NCBI RefSeq assembly: GCF_024105665.1
Contig: NZ_JAAAMK010000002.1
Location: forward strand, 1-64,000
Reading direction: 5' to 3'
Length of the DNA stretch: 64,000 nt
Source: Aliihoeflea aestuarii
GTDB lineage: Bacteria; Pseudomonadota; Alphaproteobacteria; Rhizobiales; Rhizobiaceae
Below, piece by piece: positions 1 to 8,725 of this stretch. The translations under genes were made by a program, and so were the position numbers. A model generated the notes under the pieces. The model was not told the DNA's origin. It worked only from the letters and a program-made list of their open reading frames with translations, and ran no database searches. Position 1 is the stretch's first letter; each line of letters begins with the position of its first letter.

Positions 1-183
1 CACAGAAAGAAGATCAACGTCTCAACCGTGCTCGCCGGTCAAAGGCTCGGAATCAAGGAAGTTGACGACGGCATTTGGCTCGTCAGCTTCATGCACTATG
101 ATCTGGGATATATCGACCTGGAACAGAAGACCTTGCAGACCATCGACAACCCGTTCGGCACGAGGTTGTCACCCATGTCTTAG
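1..183 (+). CDS. IS481-like transposase, C-terminal fragment (5' end outside window)
   Basis: An open frame from base 1 to TAG at 181-183 encodes about 60 residues. They include the stretch GIWLVSFMHYDLGYIDLE and end in NPFGTRLSPMS, a C-terminus common in IS481-type transposases with an rve (DDE) integrase core. The catalytic DDE residues would lie upstream of the window and are not visible. The reading frame is intact here, so the copy may be complete and active, but that cannot be judged. The family call comes from recognising the C-terminal motif and the adjoining terminal repeat. Confidence 0.7.
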   Translation, partial: HRKKINVSTVLAGQRLGIKEVDDGIWLVSFMHYDLGYIDLEQKTLQTIDNPFGTRLSPMS

Positions 184-217
184 GTACATTCTGTTACCCA
201 TGTCTCCGGGTCGTACA
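1..217 (+). mobile_element. Right end of an IS481-like insertion sequence
   Basis: The window opens inside an insertion sequence. After the transposase stop codon, the sequence to about base 217, read on the reverse strand, starts TGTACGACCCGGAGACATGG. That TGT-starting terminus is typical of IS481-family inverted repeats. An ACCCATGTCT motif occurs twice, at the transposase end and in the terminal repeat. The left end lies outside the window, so the true boundary and any target duplication cannot be confirmed. The element stops about 10 bp from the 3' end of tRNA-Asn. Confidence 0.6.
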
Positions 218-227
218 TCAAGGCGGA

Positions 228-302
228 TGGCTCCCCGGGCCGGATTCGAACCAGCGACCAACCGGTTAACAGCCGGTTGCTCTACCACTGAGCTACCGGG
301 GA
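228..302 (-). tRNA. tRNA-Asn (anticodon GUU)
   Basis: On the reverse strand a 75-nt cloverleaf runs from TCCCCGG at 302 to an encoded CCA at 228-230. The acceptor arms TCCCCGG and CCGGGGA pair fully. The anticodon loop CTGTTAA gives GUU, and the T-arm is GCTGGTTCGAATCC. Its 3' end points to the insertion-sequence remnant 10 bp away. Confidence 0.95.
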
Positions 303-516
303 ACGATGCTCGTGCGAACGAGCGTGGCTATAGCAAACAGTTTTCGTGTTTGCAAAGCACATCGCGAGCGAATTTCCATGAAAAGGGAATGGAAATGGCC
401 GCTGGCGGCGTTACGATGCGGAACTTTGTGAGTGCAAATCAAGGGTTAGCCCCGAAACGGCCTCAATCGATCCTAGATGAGGGGCCATGGAAGGCGTCAC
501 GCCCAAGGATGCATTT

Positions 517-783
517 ATGGACGAGCCCGATTTCAGGCGGCGCATCACCCTGTTCGGAAAAGCGATTCCCCTGCCGCAGTCGCGCTTGCTGCGCATTTCG
601 GTCGGTATATTGCTCATTGTCGGCGGGTTGCTGGGCTTTCTGCCGATCCTCGGCTTCTGGATGTTGCCGCTCGGCGTGCTCGTCCTGTCCTACGAATTCG
701 CGATGATCCGTCGCTGGCGCCGGCGGGGCACCGTGTGGTGGGGCAGCCGCAACGGTCGCCGTGATCGGCGCCGGGACATTTGA
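517..783 (+). CDS. Small membrane protein of unknown function
   Basis: An 88-residue protein with a basic, charged N-terminus, then the motif IPLPQSRLLRI, and two hydrophobic stretches (about residues 25-45 and 47-62, with LLGFLPILGFWMLPLGVLVL), followed by an Arg/Trp-rich tail. It looks like an inner-membrane hairpin with both ends in the cytoplasm. Short proteins with this layout are common in alphaproteobacteria, but I do not know a function. The ATG at 517 is chosen because AAGGAT lies about 7 bases upstream. An in-frame ATG at 487 would add 10 residues but its purine tract is too close. It lies between tRNA-Asn and tRNA-Cys and shares no obvious operon. Confidence 0.65.
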   Translation: MDEPDFRRRITLFGKAIPLPQSRLLRISVGILLIVGGLLGFLPILGFWMLPLGVLVLSYEFAMIRRWRRRGTVWWGSRNGRRDRRRDI

Positions 784-879
784 TCCCTATCGCCTTACGG
801 CAGCGGCAAAGCGCAACTGCGCTGTTGACAGGCGAGCCCGGCCCAACCTAATGAGCGGGCAGGGCACGACGCCCTGGAT

Positions 880-953
880 GGCCTCGTGGCGGAGTGGTTA
901 CGCAGAGGACTGCAAATCCTTGCACCCCGGTTCGATTCCGGGCGAGGCCTCCA
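880..953 (+). tRNA. tRNA-Cys (anticodon GCA)
   Basis: A 74-nt cloverleaf: acceptor GGCCTCG (880-886) pairs with CGAGGCC (943-949), discriminator T, CCA encoded at 951-953. The anticodon loop CTGCAAA gives GCA and the T-arm is CCGGTTCGATTCCGG. It lies about 80 bases upstream of pcm on the same strand. Confidence 0.95.
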
Positions 954-1033
954 CCGCGCGTCTTGCTGACATCACAGCGTGTCGGGCAGGCGATGTTGCG
1001 ACCGACGCGGCAGGAACAGCGCGGGCAGGGCAC

Positions 1034-1708
1034 ATGACTTTCGATTATGCGGCGCAGCGATTGAAGATGGTCGATGGCCAGTTGCGCACGACCGACGTGA
1101 CAAACGTTCCCATTCTCGACGCGATGATCGCCGTGCCGCGCGAAGACTTCGTTCCGGCCAATCGCAAGCCGCTTGCCTATATCGATGAGGATATCGAGAT
1201 CGCCCCCGCACGCGATGGTACGCCGGCGCGGTATCTCATGGAGCCATCCCCCTTCGGCAAGCTTCTTCAACTCGCCGAAATTCGCAAGGACGACGTCGTT
1301 CTCGATGTCGGCTCGGGCACAGGGTATTCGGCAGCGGTCCTGTCGAAGCTTGCAAGCTCGGTCATCGCGCTGGAAAGCGACGCGGATCTTGCCGCCGCCG
1401 CCGCGCAAACGCTTGGCCGGCTCGGTGCCAACAACGTTGCGGTCGTGGAAGGGCCGCTGGAGGCCGGATATAAAAGCGAGGCACCGTTCGACGTGATCGT
1501 CGTCGAAGGCGCTGTCGAGGAGATGCCGGAACAGTTGTTCGAGCAATTGAAAGAGGGCGGCCGTCTGGTCGCGGTCGTCGGCCAGGGCAATACGGGCAAG
1601 GCGATGCTCTTCCTCAAGGAAAACGGTATGGTCGCCGCACGGCGCGGCTTTAACTGCGCCATCAAGCCATTGGCGGCGTTTCACCTTCCTCCGACGTTCC
1701 ATTTTTGA
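1034..1708 (+). CDS. pcm: Protein-L-isoaspartate O-methyltransferase
   Basis: A 224-residue cytosolic SAM-dependent methyltransferase of the PCMT family, which methylates isoaspartyl residues so that damaged proteins can be repaired. The SAM-binding motif I, VVLDVGSGTGYSAAVL, is at about residues 88-103. The N-terminal RLKMVDGQLRTTDVTN and the substrate-loop region EPSPFGKLLQ match the alphaproteobacterial Pcm type. The ATG at 1034 is chosen because the open frame further upstream runs through tRNA-Cys. A short gap leads to tolC on the same strand, a common neighbour in rhizobia. The broad Pcm-like call is firm; activity on isoaspartate is inferred from the family. Confidence 0.9.
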   Translation: MTFDYAAQRLKMVDGQLRTTDVTNVPILDAMIAVPREDFVPANRKPLAYIDEDIEIAPARDGTPARYLMEPSPFGKLLQLAEIRKDDVVLDVGSGTGYSAAVLSKLASSVIALESDADLAAAAAQTLGRLGANNVAVVEGPLEAGYKSEAPFDVIVVEGAVEEMPEQLFEQLKEGGRLVAVVGQGNTGKAMLFLKENGMVAARRGFNCAIKPLAAFHLPPTFHF

Positions 1709-1870
1709 TCGGCGCCCTGTTACCTATCTGCAACCTACGGCACATTAATTTCGGCTATGGTCACGCGTCTGTGGCTTGTGAGGCCGTTCGAATCGGATAT
1801 CGCTGTCGCAGTTTCGCGCGCTGAGGCACTCGTTTCGGATGGTCGCGGATTTCAAAAGGGTGGTCACTGC

Positions 1871-3250
1871 GTGTTCCCATATCGTCTTTCTCTTCTCTCC
1901 GCTGCGATTGCGTCGTCGGTCGTCTTTGTTTCTGCCCCGGTTCATGCCGAGACGATTCTGGGGGCGCTGGCCAAGGCATATGAGAACAATGCGAGCCTGA
2001 ATTCAGCCCGAGCGGGCGTTCGCGTCACCAATGAGACGGTGCCGATTGCGAAGTCGGGATGGCGGCCGACGATCGGGGCAGCCGGGGCTCTGAGCCATGA
2101 GCGAAGGCCCGGTGGAGAACTGCAGGCCGGGCAATTCGGCGTTTCGATCCAGCAATCGCTGTTCGACGGTTTTCAAACGTCCAACAACGTCAACGCGGCC
2201 GAGGCGCGTGTCCGCGCTTCGCGGCAAAGCCTGACGAACACCGAACAGGACATCCTTTTCAATGCGGCCGCCGCCTATATGGATGTGATCCGCGACCGGC
2301 AGATCGCGGTTTTCCGCGAACGCAATCTCGATTTTCTCGGAGAGCAGGTGCGGGCGGCCAATTCGCGCTTCGAAGTGGGTGAGGGCACGCGAACCGATGT
2401 CGCCCAGGCTGACGCGAGCCGGGCATCCGCCATCGCTTTGCTGGCCGCCGCACGCGCCCAGGCGCAGGTCAGCGCAGCGAACTATCGCCAACTCGTCGGT
2501 GAGGATCCGAACTCGCTTTCGGCGGCAAGACCGCTTGCCAATCTCCTGCCGGGCGGCATCGACGCGGCCTACACCATCGCTGCGTCGCAGCATCCGGCCA
2601 TCCTTGCCACGCAGCATCTGGTCGATGCCGCGGACTTCGTCGTCAAGGCGGCGGAAGGCGCTCTTTTGCCGACCGTTACGGCCGAGGCCGGTGTGAGCGC
2701 TTCCTACACGGACAGCAATTTGCCCGGAGTCGCCGGCATCGTTCCGGGGTACTCGGACACGACGGCCGCAAGTGTCGGCATCAACCTGACGGTTCCGATC
2801 TATCAGGGAGGTCGGGCGTCCGGCCAGGTTCGTCTGTCGAAGGAAGAGCTCGGCCAGGCACGCATTGAGGTCGATGTCACGCGCGATCTGGTCCGTCAGG
2901 CGGTAACCTCTGCCTGGACGCAATATGTCGCCGCGATCGAAGCCACGACGGCGAACCGCCAGCTCGTTTCCGCCGCGCAGCTTGCGCTGAACGGCGTGAC
3001 GGAAGAGCGCAATGTCGGGCAGCGCACTACGCTGGACGTGCTCAACGCGCAGGCCGACGTGATCGCGGCGCAGATCAATCAGGCCAGCGCCGAGCGCGAT
3101 GTCGTCGTTGCAAGCTACGCGATCCTGTCGGCGACGGGACGTCTGACGGCGAGCAATCTCGGACTGGGCGTCACGCTCCACCGTCCGGAAGAGCACTACG
3201 ACGCCGTGAAGAACAAATGGCACGGCACCCGCACGCCCGACGGTCGGTAA
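1871..3250 (+). CDS. tolC: TolC-family outer-membrane efflux channel
   Basis: A 459-residue outer-membrane channel protein of type I secretion and RND efflux systems. It starts with a signal peptide (MFPYRLSLLSAAIASSVVF, cleavage probably after VHA at about residue 26). The mature part begins ETILGALAKAYENN, the usual start of a TolC repeat, and contains two OEP repeats with the typical QSLFDGFQTSNNV and VPIYQGGRASGQV segments near residues 93 and 310. GTG at 1871 is chosen because it places the signal peptide at the N-terminus and has AAAGGG upstream; an ATG at 1757 would add 38 unlikely residues. No inner-membrane or adaptor partner genes lie nearby, as is usual for a shared TolC. Confidence 0.9.
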   Translation: MFPYRLSLLSAAIASSVVFVSAPVHAETILGALAKAYENNASLNSARAGVRVTNETVPIAKSGWRPTIGAAGALSHERRPGGELQAGQFGVSIQQSLFDGFQTSNNVNAAEARVRASRQSLTNTEQDILFNAAAAYMDVIRDRQIAVFRERNLDFLGEQVRAANSRFEVGEGTRTDVAQADASRASAIALLAAARAQAQVSAANYRQLVGEDPNSLSAARPLANLLPGGIDAAYTIAASQHPAILATQHLVDAADFVVKAAEGALLPTVTAEAGVSASYTDSNLPGVAGIVPGYSDTTAASVGINLTVPIYQGGRASGQVRLSKEELGQARIEVDVTRDLVRQAVTSAWTQYVAAIEATTANRQLVSAAQLALNGVTEERNVGQRTTLDVLNAQADVIAAQINQASAERDVVVASYAILSATGRLTASNLGLGVTLHRPEEHYDAVKNKWHGTRTPDGR

Positions 3251-3286
3251 ATCTTTAAGAATCAAAGCTGTGTAAAGCGAGACGCC

Positions 3287-3319
3287 GAAGCCCCGGGGGA
3301 TTCTATCTGCCGGGGCTTC
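3287..3319 (+). terminator. Hairpin after tolC, possible terminator
   Basis: GAAGCCCCGG (3287-3296) and CCGGGGCTTC (3310-3319) form a perfect 10-bp stem with a 13-base loop, 37 bases after the tolC stop. No U-tract follows, so intrinsic termination is uncertain. Confidence 0.45.
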
Positions 3320-3393
3320 CCGCTAATCTGTTGGTGATTCGCCGCCCTGGTTCAGGGCGGTGTCGGTTCAGCCGAAAGGCACGGGGCACACCA

Positions 3394-4035
3394 ATGGCAC
3401 AAGCGTCTTCCGCACAGCGTGAACCCTCAATGGAGGAAATCCTCGCATCGATCCGCCGGATCATCGAGGACAGCGATACGGGCAAGAAGCCGGCACCGTT
3501 CGAGCGCCATGGGGACATAGAAGCCGACGAAGCGGACGCGCCGATTCTGGAGCCTGCCAATTCGGACGTCGTTTCCTTCCGTCGACCGGCTTCGGCTGAC
3601 GAGTTGGAAAGCCGTTCGGCTGACGATCCTGTCCCGGATTTGGACGCGCAGGATTTGCATGCCGCTCTGTCGGACGACGATCATTTCGCATTGCCGGACG
3701 ATTTCGCCGCCGATTTCGAGGAATTGCAGGCCGTACTGGATCAGGGACTGGACGATCTGCGGGATGCCCCGTCCTTTGACCCTCCGGCGGCTGGTTCGCA
3801 AGAGGCTGCCCAGAATACGCCGATCGTTTCGGAAGCCACGGGTCGGCAGGTCGCCGCCGCTTTCGGCGAACTTTCCGATGCTTTTGCTGCAAACCGGCGC
3901 AAGAGCTTTGATGAAATGGCCGAGGAAATGCTGCGGCCGATGCTGCAGGACTGGCTGGACGACAATCTTCCCACGCTGGTTGAGCGCCTTGTGCGTGAGG
4001 AAATCGAGCGCGTCGCCCGAGGCGGATCGCGATAA
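3394..4035 (+). CDS. popZ: PopZ-like polar organizing protein (DUF2497)
   Basis: A 213-residue acidic protein with the two conserved ends of the DUF2497/PopZ family: N-terminal EPSMEEILASIRRIIED (residues 10-26) and C-terminal helices with EEMLRPMLQDWLDDNLP and LVERLVREEIERVA. The middle is long, low-complexity and rich in Asp, Glu and Pro, as in PopZ, where it keeps the protein soluble and able to form polar condensates. In related bacteria PopZ assembles at a cell pole and tethers the chromosome origin through ParB. The start at ATG 3394 follows GGCACGGGG. Its position between tolC and valS is common in Hyphomicrobiales. A polar role in this organism is inferred from the family. Confidence 0.85.
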   Translation: MAQASSAQREPSMEEILASIRRIIEDSDTGKKPAPFERHGDIEADEADAPILEPANSDVVSFRRPASADELESRSADDPVPDLDAQDLHAALSDDDHFALPDDFAADFEELQAVLDQGLDDLRDAPSFDPPAAGSQEAAQNTPIVSEATGRQVAAAFGELSDAFAANRRKSFDEMAEEMLRPMLQDWLDDNLPTLVERLVREEIERVARGGSR

Positions 4036-4142
4036 GAGGCTTTCTTTCGGGTTGGCGCCGAGAACCCGTCGCACAGTTGACTTGGCAAGGCCCTTCCGGT
4101 TTACCGTCCGCACGCAACGCCTGAATGAGCGGACAAATCCCC

Positions 4143-7037
4143 ATGCTTGAAAAGACCTACGACGCCAAAGCCGTCGAGCCGAAGATCGCCAGAAGCTGGG
4201 AGGATGAGGATGCGTTCCGGGCAGGCGCCGGTTCGAAGCCCGGAGCGGACGCCTTCACCATCGTCATTCCGCCGCCGAACGTAACCGGCTCGCTCCATAT
4301 GGGGCATGCGCTCAACAACACGTTGCAGGACATTCTCGTCCGTTTCGAGCGGATGCGCGGCAAGAACGTGCTGTGGCAGCCGGGCATGGATCATGCCGGC
4401 ATCGCTACGCAAATGGTGGTCGAGCGCCAGCTTGCCGAGAGCGGACTTTCACGCCGAGACATGGATCGCGAGGATTTCATCAACCGCGTCTGGTCGTGGA
4501 AGGAGCAGTCCGGCGGCTCGATCATCCACCAACTGAAGCGCCTTGGCGCATCCTGCGACTGGTCGCGCGAACGTTTCACCATGGATGAGGGGCTGTCGAA
4601 GGCCGTCATCGAAGTGTTTGTCACGCTCTACAATGAAGGCCTGATCTATCGGGGTAAGCGGCTCGTCAACTGGGACCCGAAATTCGAAACGGCGATCTCC
4701 GATCTGGAAGTGGAGAACCGCGACGTCGACGGCCATATGTGGCATTTCAAGTATCCGCTGGCCGGCGGCGAGACCTACGAATATGTCGAGAAGGACGCCG
4801 ACGGGAATGTCACGTTGCGCGAGACGCGCGATTACATTTCCATCGCCACGACGCGGCCCGAGACGATGCTGGGCGACGGTGCGGTGGCGGTTCATCCGTC
4901 GGACGAACGCTACGCGTCGATCGTCGGCAAATTGTGCGAGATTCCGGTCGGACCGAAGGAACACCGGCGCCTGATCCCGATCATCACCGACGAGTATCCG
5001 GACCCGCAATTCGGCTCCGGTGCGGTGAAGATCACGGGCGCGCACGATTTCAACGACTATCAGGTCGCCAAACGCAATCACATCCCGCTCTACCGGCTCA
5101 TGAACCTGTCGGCCGCGATGCGCTCCGATGGAGAGGATTATGCCACCTGCGCCGCGCAGGCCGCGCAGATCGTGAAATCCGGGAAACTGCCCGATGAAGC
5201 GACGGTGGACGAGATCAACCTCGTGCCGGACGAATATCGCGGGCTTGATCGCTACGAGGCGCGCGAGCGTATCGTTGCGCAGATCAACGCTGAAGGTCTG
5301 GCGGTGATGACGACGGATGCGGATGGCAATGCCGTTCCGCTGGTCGATAACAAGAAGATCACGCAGCCTTTCGGCGACCGTTCTGGCGTCGTCATCGAGC
5401 CGATGCTGACCGATCAGTGGTTCGCGGACGCCGCGACGCTCGCCAAGCCGGCGATTGCATCGGTGCGCGAGGGGCGCACCAATTTCGTGCCGAAGAACTG
5501 GGAAAAGACCTATTTCGAGTGGATGGAGAATATCCAGCCCTGGACGATCTCGCGCCAGCTCTGGTGGGGCCACCAGATTCCCGCCTGGTATGGGCCGGAC
5601 GGCACCATCTTCGTGGAAAAGGACGAGGAACTGGCGCTCGAGGCGGCTGTCCAGCACTACATCGCTCACGAGGGGCCATGGAAGGCATGGGTCGAGGAGA
5701 AGCTGGAGAATTACCAGCCAGGCGACATCCTCAGCCGCGACGAGGACGTGCTCGACACATGGTTCTCCTCGGCGCTCTGGCCGTTCTCGACGCTCGGCTG
5801 GCCCGACAAGACGCCGGAGCTCAAGACCTACTACCAGACAGACGTTCTGGTGACCGGCTTCGACATCATTTTCTTCTGGGTTGCCAGGATGATGATGATG
5901 GGACTTCACTTCATGAAGGAAGAGCCGTTCCACACCGTCTACGTTCACGCGCTCGTCCGCGACAAGAACGGCGCGAAGATGTCGAAGTCAAAAGGCAACG
6001 TCATCGATCCGCTCGATCTGATCGATGAATATGGCGCGGACGCGCTGCGTTTCACGCTGGCGATCATGGCCGCGCAGGGGCGTGACGTGAAGCTCGATCC
6101 GGCGCGCGTCGCCGGCTACCGCAACTTCGGCACCAAGCTTTGGAACGCCACGCGGTTCGCCGAAATGAACGGTGCCATGCTCGATCCGGATTTTGCGCCG
6201 GAAGATGCGAAGCTGACCGTCAACCGCTGGATACTGACCGAGCTTACCCGCGCCACGGACGCCGTGACGGAGGGGATCACCTCGTACCGCTTCAACGAGG
6301 CTTCGGCTTCTGCCTATCGCTTCGTGTGGAATCAGGTCTGCGACTGGTATCTGGAACTCCTGAAGCCTGTCTTCATGGGCGAGGACGAGGCAGCCAAGGC
6401 CGAAAGCCAGAAGGTCGCGGCTTACGTCCTGTCGCAGACCTACAAGCTGCTGCATCCCTTCATGCCCTACATGACGGAAGAGCTGTGGGCGCATACGGCA
6501 ACGCGCGAGACGCTGCTCTGCCATGCCGACTGGCCGACGCCCGATTTCGACGATGCGGACGCCGCGGCCGAGATCAACTGGCTGATCGACATCGTGTCCG
6601 GCATCCGCTCTGTACGTTCGGAAATGAACGTGCCCCCTGCCGCGATCGCGCCTCTCGTTGTCGTCGGCGGCAACGCGGTTACGCGCGAGCGTCTTGGCCG
6701 TCATGAGCCGGCGATCCGGCGTCTGGCGCGCGTCGGCGATATCGGCTTTGCGGCTGAAGCGCCGAAGGGCGCGGCGCAGATCGTCATCGGCGAGGCGACG
6801 GTATGCCTTCCGCTTGGCGACCTGATCGACCTGCAAGCCGAGGCGGCACGGCTGGCGAAGGAAATCGCCAAGCTCGACGGGGAGACGCAGCGCATCGAAA
6901 AGAAGCTTTCCAACGACAAGTTCGTCGCCAACGCGCCGGACGAAATCGTTACTGCCGAACGCGAGAAACTTGCCGAGTTCCAGGATGCGCGCGCCAAACT
7001 GAAAGTGGCTCTCGCCCGCGTGCGCGAGGCCGGCTGA
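4143..7037 (+). CDS. valS: Valyl-tRNA synthetase
   Basis: A 964-residue class Ia aminoacyl-tRNA synthetase that charges tRNA-Val. The HIGH-type signature PPNVTGSLHMGHALNN has HMGH at residues 52-55, and the KMSKS loop is at about 612-616 (GAKMSKSKGNVIDP). The editing (CP1) domain lies between them with TTRPETMLGD. The anticodon-binding domain follows, and the C-terminal coiled-coil arm (LQAEAARLAKEIAKLDGE to the end) is the expected ValS tRNA arm. ATG at 4143 (MLEKTYDAKAVEPKI) is preferred; ATG at 4125 would add six residues. An inverted repeat follows the stop. Confidence 0.97.
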   Translation: MLEKTYDAKAVEPKIARSWEDEDAFRAGAGSKPGADAFTIVIPPPNVTGSLHMGHALNNTLQDILVRFERMRGKNVLWQPGMDHAGIATQMVVERQLAESGLSRRDMDREDFINRVWSWKEQSGGSIIHQLKRLGASCDWSRERFTMDEGLSKAVIEVFVTLYNEGLIYRGKRLVNWDPKFETAISDLEVENRDVDGHMWHFKYPLAGGETYEYVEKDADGNVTLRETRDYISIATTRPETMLGDGAVAVHPSDERYASIVGKLCEIPVGPKEHRRLIPIITDEYPDPQFGSGAVKITGAHDFNDYQVAKRNHIPLYRLMNLSAAMRSDGEDYATCAAQAAQIVKSGKLPDEATVDEINLVPDEYRGLDRYEARERIVAQINAEGLAVMTTDADGNAVPLVDNKKITQPFGDRSGVVIEPMLTDQWFADAATLAKPAIASVREGRTNFVPKNWEKTYFEWMENIQPWTISRQLWWGHQIPAWYGPDGTIFVEKDEELALEAAVQHYIAHEGPWKAWVEEKLENYQPGDILSRDEDVLDTWFSSALWPFSTLGWPDKTPELKTYYQTDVLVTGFDIIFFWVARMMMMGLHFMKEEPFHTVYVHALVRDKNGAKMSKSKGNVIDPLDLIDEYGADALRFTLAIMAAQGRDVKLDPARVAGYRNFGTKLWNATRFAEMNGAMLDPDFAPEDAKLTVNRWILTELTRATDAVTEGITSYRFNEASASAYRFVWNQVCDWYLELLKPVFMGEDEAAKAESQKVAAYVLSQTYKLLHPFMPYMTEELWAHTATRETLLCHADWPTPDFDDADAAAEINWLIDIVSGIRSVRSEMNVPPAAIAPLVVVGGNAVTRERLGRHEPAIRRLARVGDIGFAAEAPKGAAQIVIGEATVCLPLGDLIDLQAEAARLAKEIAKLDGETQRIEKKLSNDKFVANAPDEIVTAEREKLAEFQDARAKLKVALARVREAG

Positions 7038-7048
7038 ACCAGCGATTC

Positions 7049-7080
7049 GCGCGCCACCCACAGTCTTGCGGGTGGCGCGC
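7049..7080 (+). terminator. Inverted repeat after valS, probable terminator
   Basis: GCGCGCCACCC (7049-7059) pairs perfectly with GGGTGGCGCGC (7070-7080) across a 10-base loop, 12 bases after the valS stop. The following AGGTCTTTGCC is only weakly U-rich. The rest of the gap up to 7333 shows no further gene; a TTGACG at 7251 lacks a good -10 partner. Confidence 0.55.
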
Positions 7081-7333
7081 AGGTCTTTGCCTGAATGGTT
7101 CCCTTCATCGAGCGCATTTTCGGGCAATGTGGCATAGAAGTGACGCTCGGCGGAACTCCTTGTTTTTACTTGGCTCTAAATCGAAGCGGCTAACAACGTA
7201 GGCGCGCTTTGTCGTCATCGCATTGAATCGGATGCGTCTTTCCGCGTCGATTGACGCTTACGTCTTCTTCCCCTTTGCCGCCGGCTCATGCATTGTTCGT
7301 CGGGAATATTTTTCGGGGAGGGTTACCCAGATC

Positions 7334-8467
7334 ATGACAGGTTTCATCAAGATTCTGCTGGCAGGCACCATGCTGGCAACGTCGCTCACCGCTGCACAGG
7401 CCGGCGGCTTTTCGCGCGGCAACGCGGACACTGACATCCTTTACGAGCCCGGCAATTTCACGATGCGCTCGGGCCTGACGATCGTGAACCCGCAGCGTCG
7501 CTTCACGCGCCACAACGACCCGGCGCTGGTCGGCAAGCGGTATACGGAAAGCTACGTTGTTCCATCGCTGGCAATGAAGTTTCAGCCATTCGACGCGCTG
7601 GGTTGCGCTGGCACTTACGCGCAGCCTTACGGCGCGGACGTGAATTATGAAGGGCGCACGACGCCTGGTAAGCTTACCGAGCAGTTCGATGTCGAAGAAT
7701 TCGCGCTGACCTGTGCGGTTCGTTTCGATGCAGGTCCTGGGCAGCTTTATCTGCTTGGCGGTGTCTTCCATGAAAAGTTCGATTACTCGCGCACGCAGAT
7801 CGTGCCGACGGCGCTGCTTATTCCCGGTGCGCCAGGGGTCCTTAATGCGGGCCTGACACTCGAAGGTACCGATCAAGGCTATCGCGTCGGTATCGGCTAC
7901 GATGTTCCGGAGATCGCGCTGCGCGGCCAATTGCTGTATCGCTCGGCGACGTCCTACGGGGCGGACGGCACGTTCACCGTGCAGACGCCGTTCGGGCCGC
8001 AGGCCGCACCCGCGCTCGGCTTCGGCAATCTGCCGCAAAGCGTCGAACTGAAGCTCCAGAGCGGCATCGCGCCGGGCTGGCTGGCCTTTGGTTCGGTAAA
8101 GTGGACGGATTGGAGCGTGCAGGAAGCCCTGATCGTTCAAACCCCGCTGGCGACCACTGCCGACATCTACAACTGGCGCGACGGCTGGACCGTGACGGGC
8201 GGCGTCGGTCATGCGTTCAACGAACAGGTGAGCGGCCTTGCGAGCATTACGTATGATCGCGGCGTTGCAACGGGATGGGACCTCATCGGAGATAGCTGGA
8301 CGTTGAGCCTTGGCGCTTCGCTGCGCGACACGTTCGGCGGCGAACTGCGTGCCGGTCTCGGCGTCAGCTATCTGGCTTCGGTCGATGCACCGCTGCACCC
8401 CGAGAACCAGGCTGTCGGCAGCGACTGGGCGACGGGCGTTTCGCTGGGTTATCGTATCAACTGGTAG
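7334..8467 (+). CDS. OmpP1/FadL-family outer-membrane transporter
   Basis: A 377-residue protein with a signal peptide (MTGFIKILLAGTMLATSL, cleavage after AQA near residue 23) and a mature start GGFSRGNADTDILYE of the FadL/OmpP1 type. The remainder alternates short hydrophobic strands with Gly/Asp-rich turns, ending in a C-terminal aromatic strand (GVSLGYRINW), as expected of a 14-strand beta-barrel. Family members carry long-chain fatty acids or other hydrophobic compounds across the outer membrane; the substrate here is unknown. It is monocistronic: an inverted repeat lies upstream and a terminator follows. The ATG at 7334 follows GGGGAGGG and gives a complete signal peptide. Confidence 0.85.
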   Translation: MTGFIKILLAGTMLATSLTAAQAGGFSRGNADTDILYEPGNFTMRSGLTIVNPQRRFTRHNDPALVGKRYTESYVVPSLAMKFQPFDALGCAGTYAQPYGADVNYEGRTTPGKLTEQFDVEEFALTCAVRFDAGPGQLYLLGGVFHEKFDYSRTQIVPTALLIPGAPGVLNAGLTLEGTDQGYRVGIGYDVPEIALRGQLLYRSATSYGADGTFTVQTPFGPQAAPALGFGNLPQSVELKLQSGIAPGWLAFGSVKWTDWSVQEALIVQTPLATTADIYNWRDGWTVTGGVGHAFNEQVSGLASITYDRGVATGWDLIGDSWTLSLGASLRDTFGGELRAGLGVSYLASVDAPLHPENQAVGSDWATGVSLGYRINW

Positions 8468-8501
8468 CTCACGCAGCTTCGGCTGGTTACTGGAAATATG
8501 G

Positions 8502-8530
8502 AACGGGCGCGGATATCCGCGTCCGTTTTT
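8502..8530 (+). terminator. Rho-independent terminator after the FadL-type gene
   Basis: AACGGGCGCGGA and TCCGCGTCCGTT form a G+C-rich stem closed by a tiny loop and followed directly by TTTTT (8525-8530). The remaining gap to terC (8531-8725) holds a second hairpin (GCAGGCGA/TCGCCTGC near 8660) but no gene. Confidence 0.8.
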
Positions 8531-8725
8531 CATGGAAGATGCCGCAAGTTTGGCCCGGCGTAACGGATTGTGTGCGTTTCGCCGTCTCACCATCTTGCAA
8601 TCGCACGCGCGCAGGCGCATTTTGTCGCAGTCACACGGGCCGGGCCCCTCTGGCAGGCGAGGCGTCGCCTGCGATGTCGGACCGATCGACGCTGCGCAGA
8701 CGCCGCGCTACCACACATCAAAACC

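Noticed and set aside
7251-7279. Promoter for the FadL-type gene (TTGACG, 17 bases, TTTGCC)
   Set aside because: The -10 box is too poor to call from sequence alone.
8531-8725. Possible manganese (yybP-ykoY) riboswitch upstream of the terC-like gene
   Set aside because: A hairpin is present, but I could not find the conserved purine-rich loops of the motif. A covariance-model search would decide.
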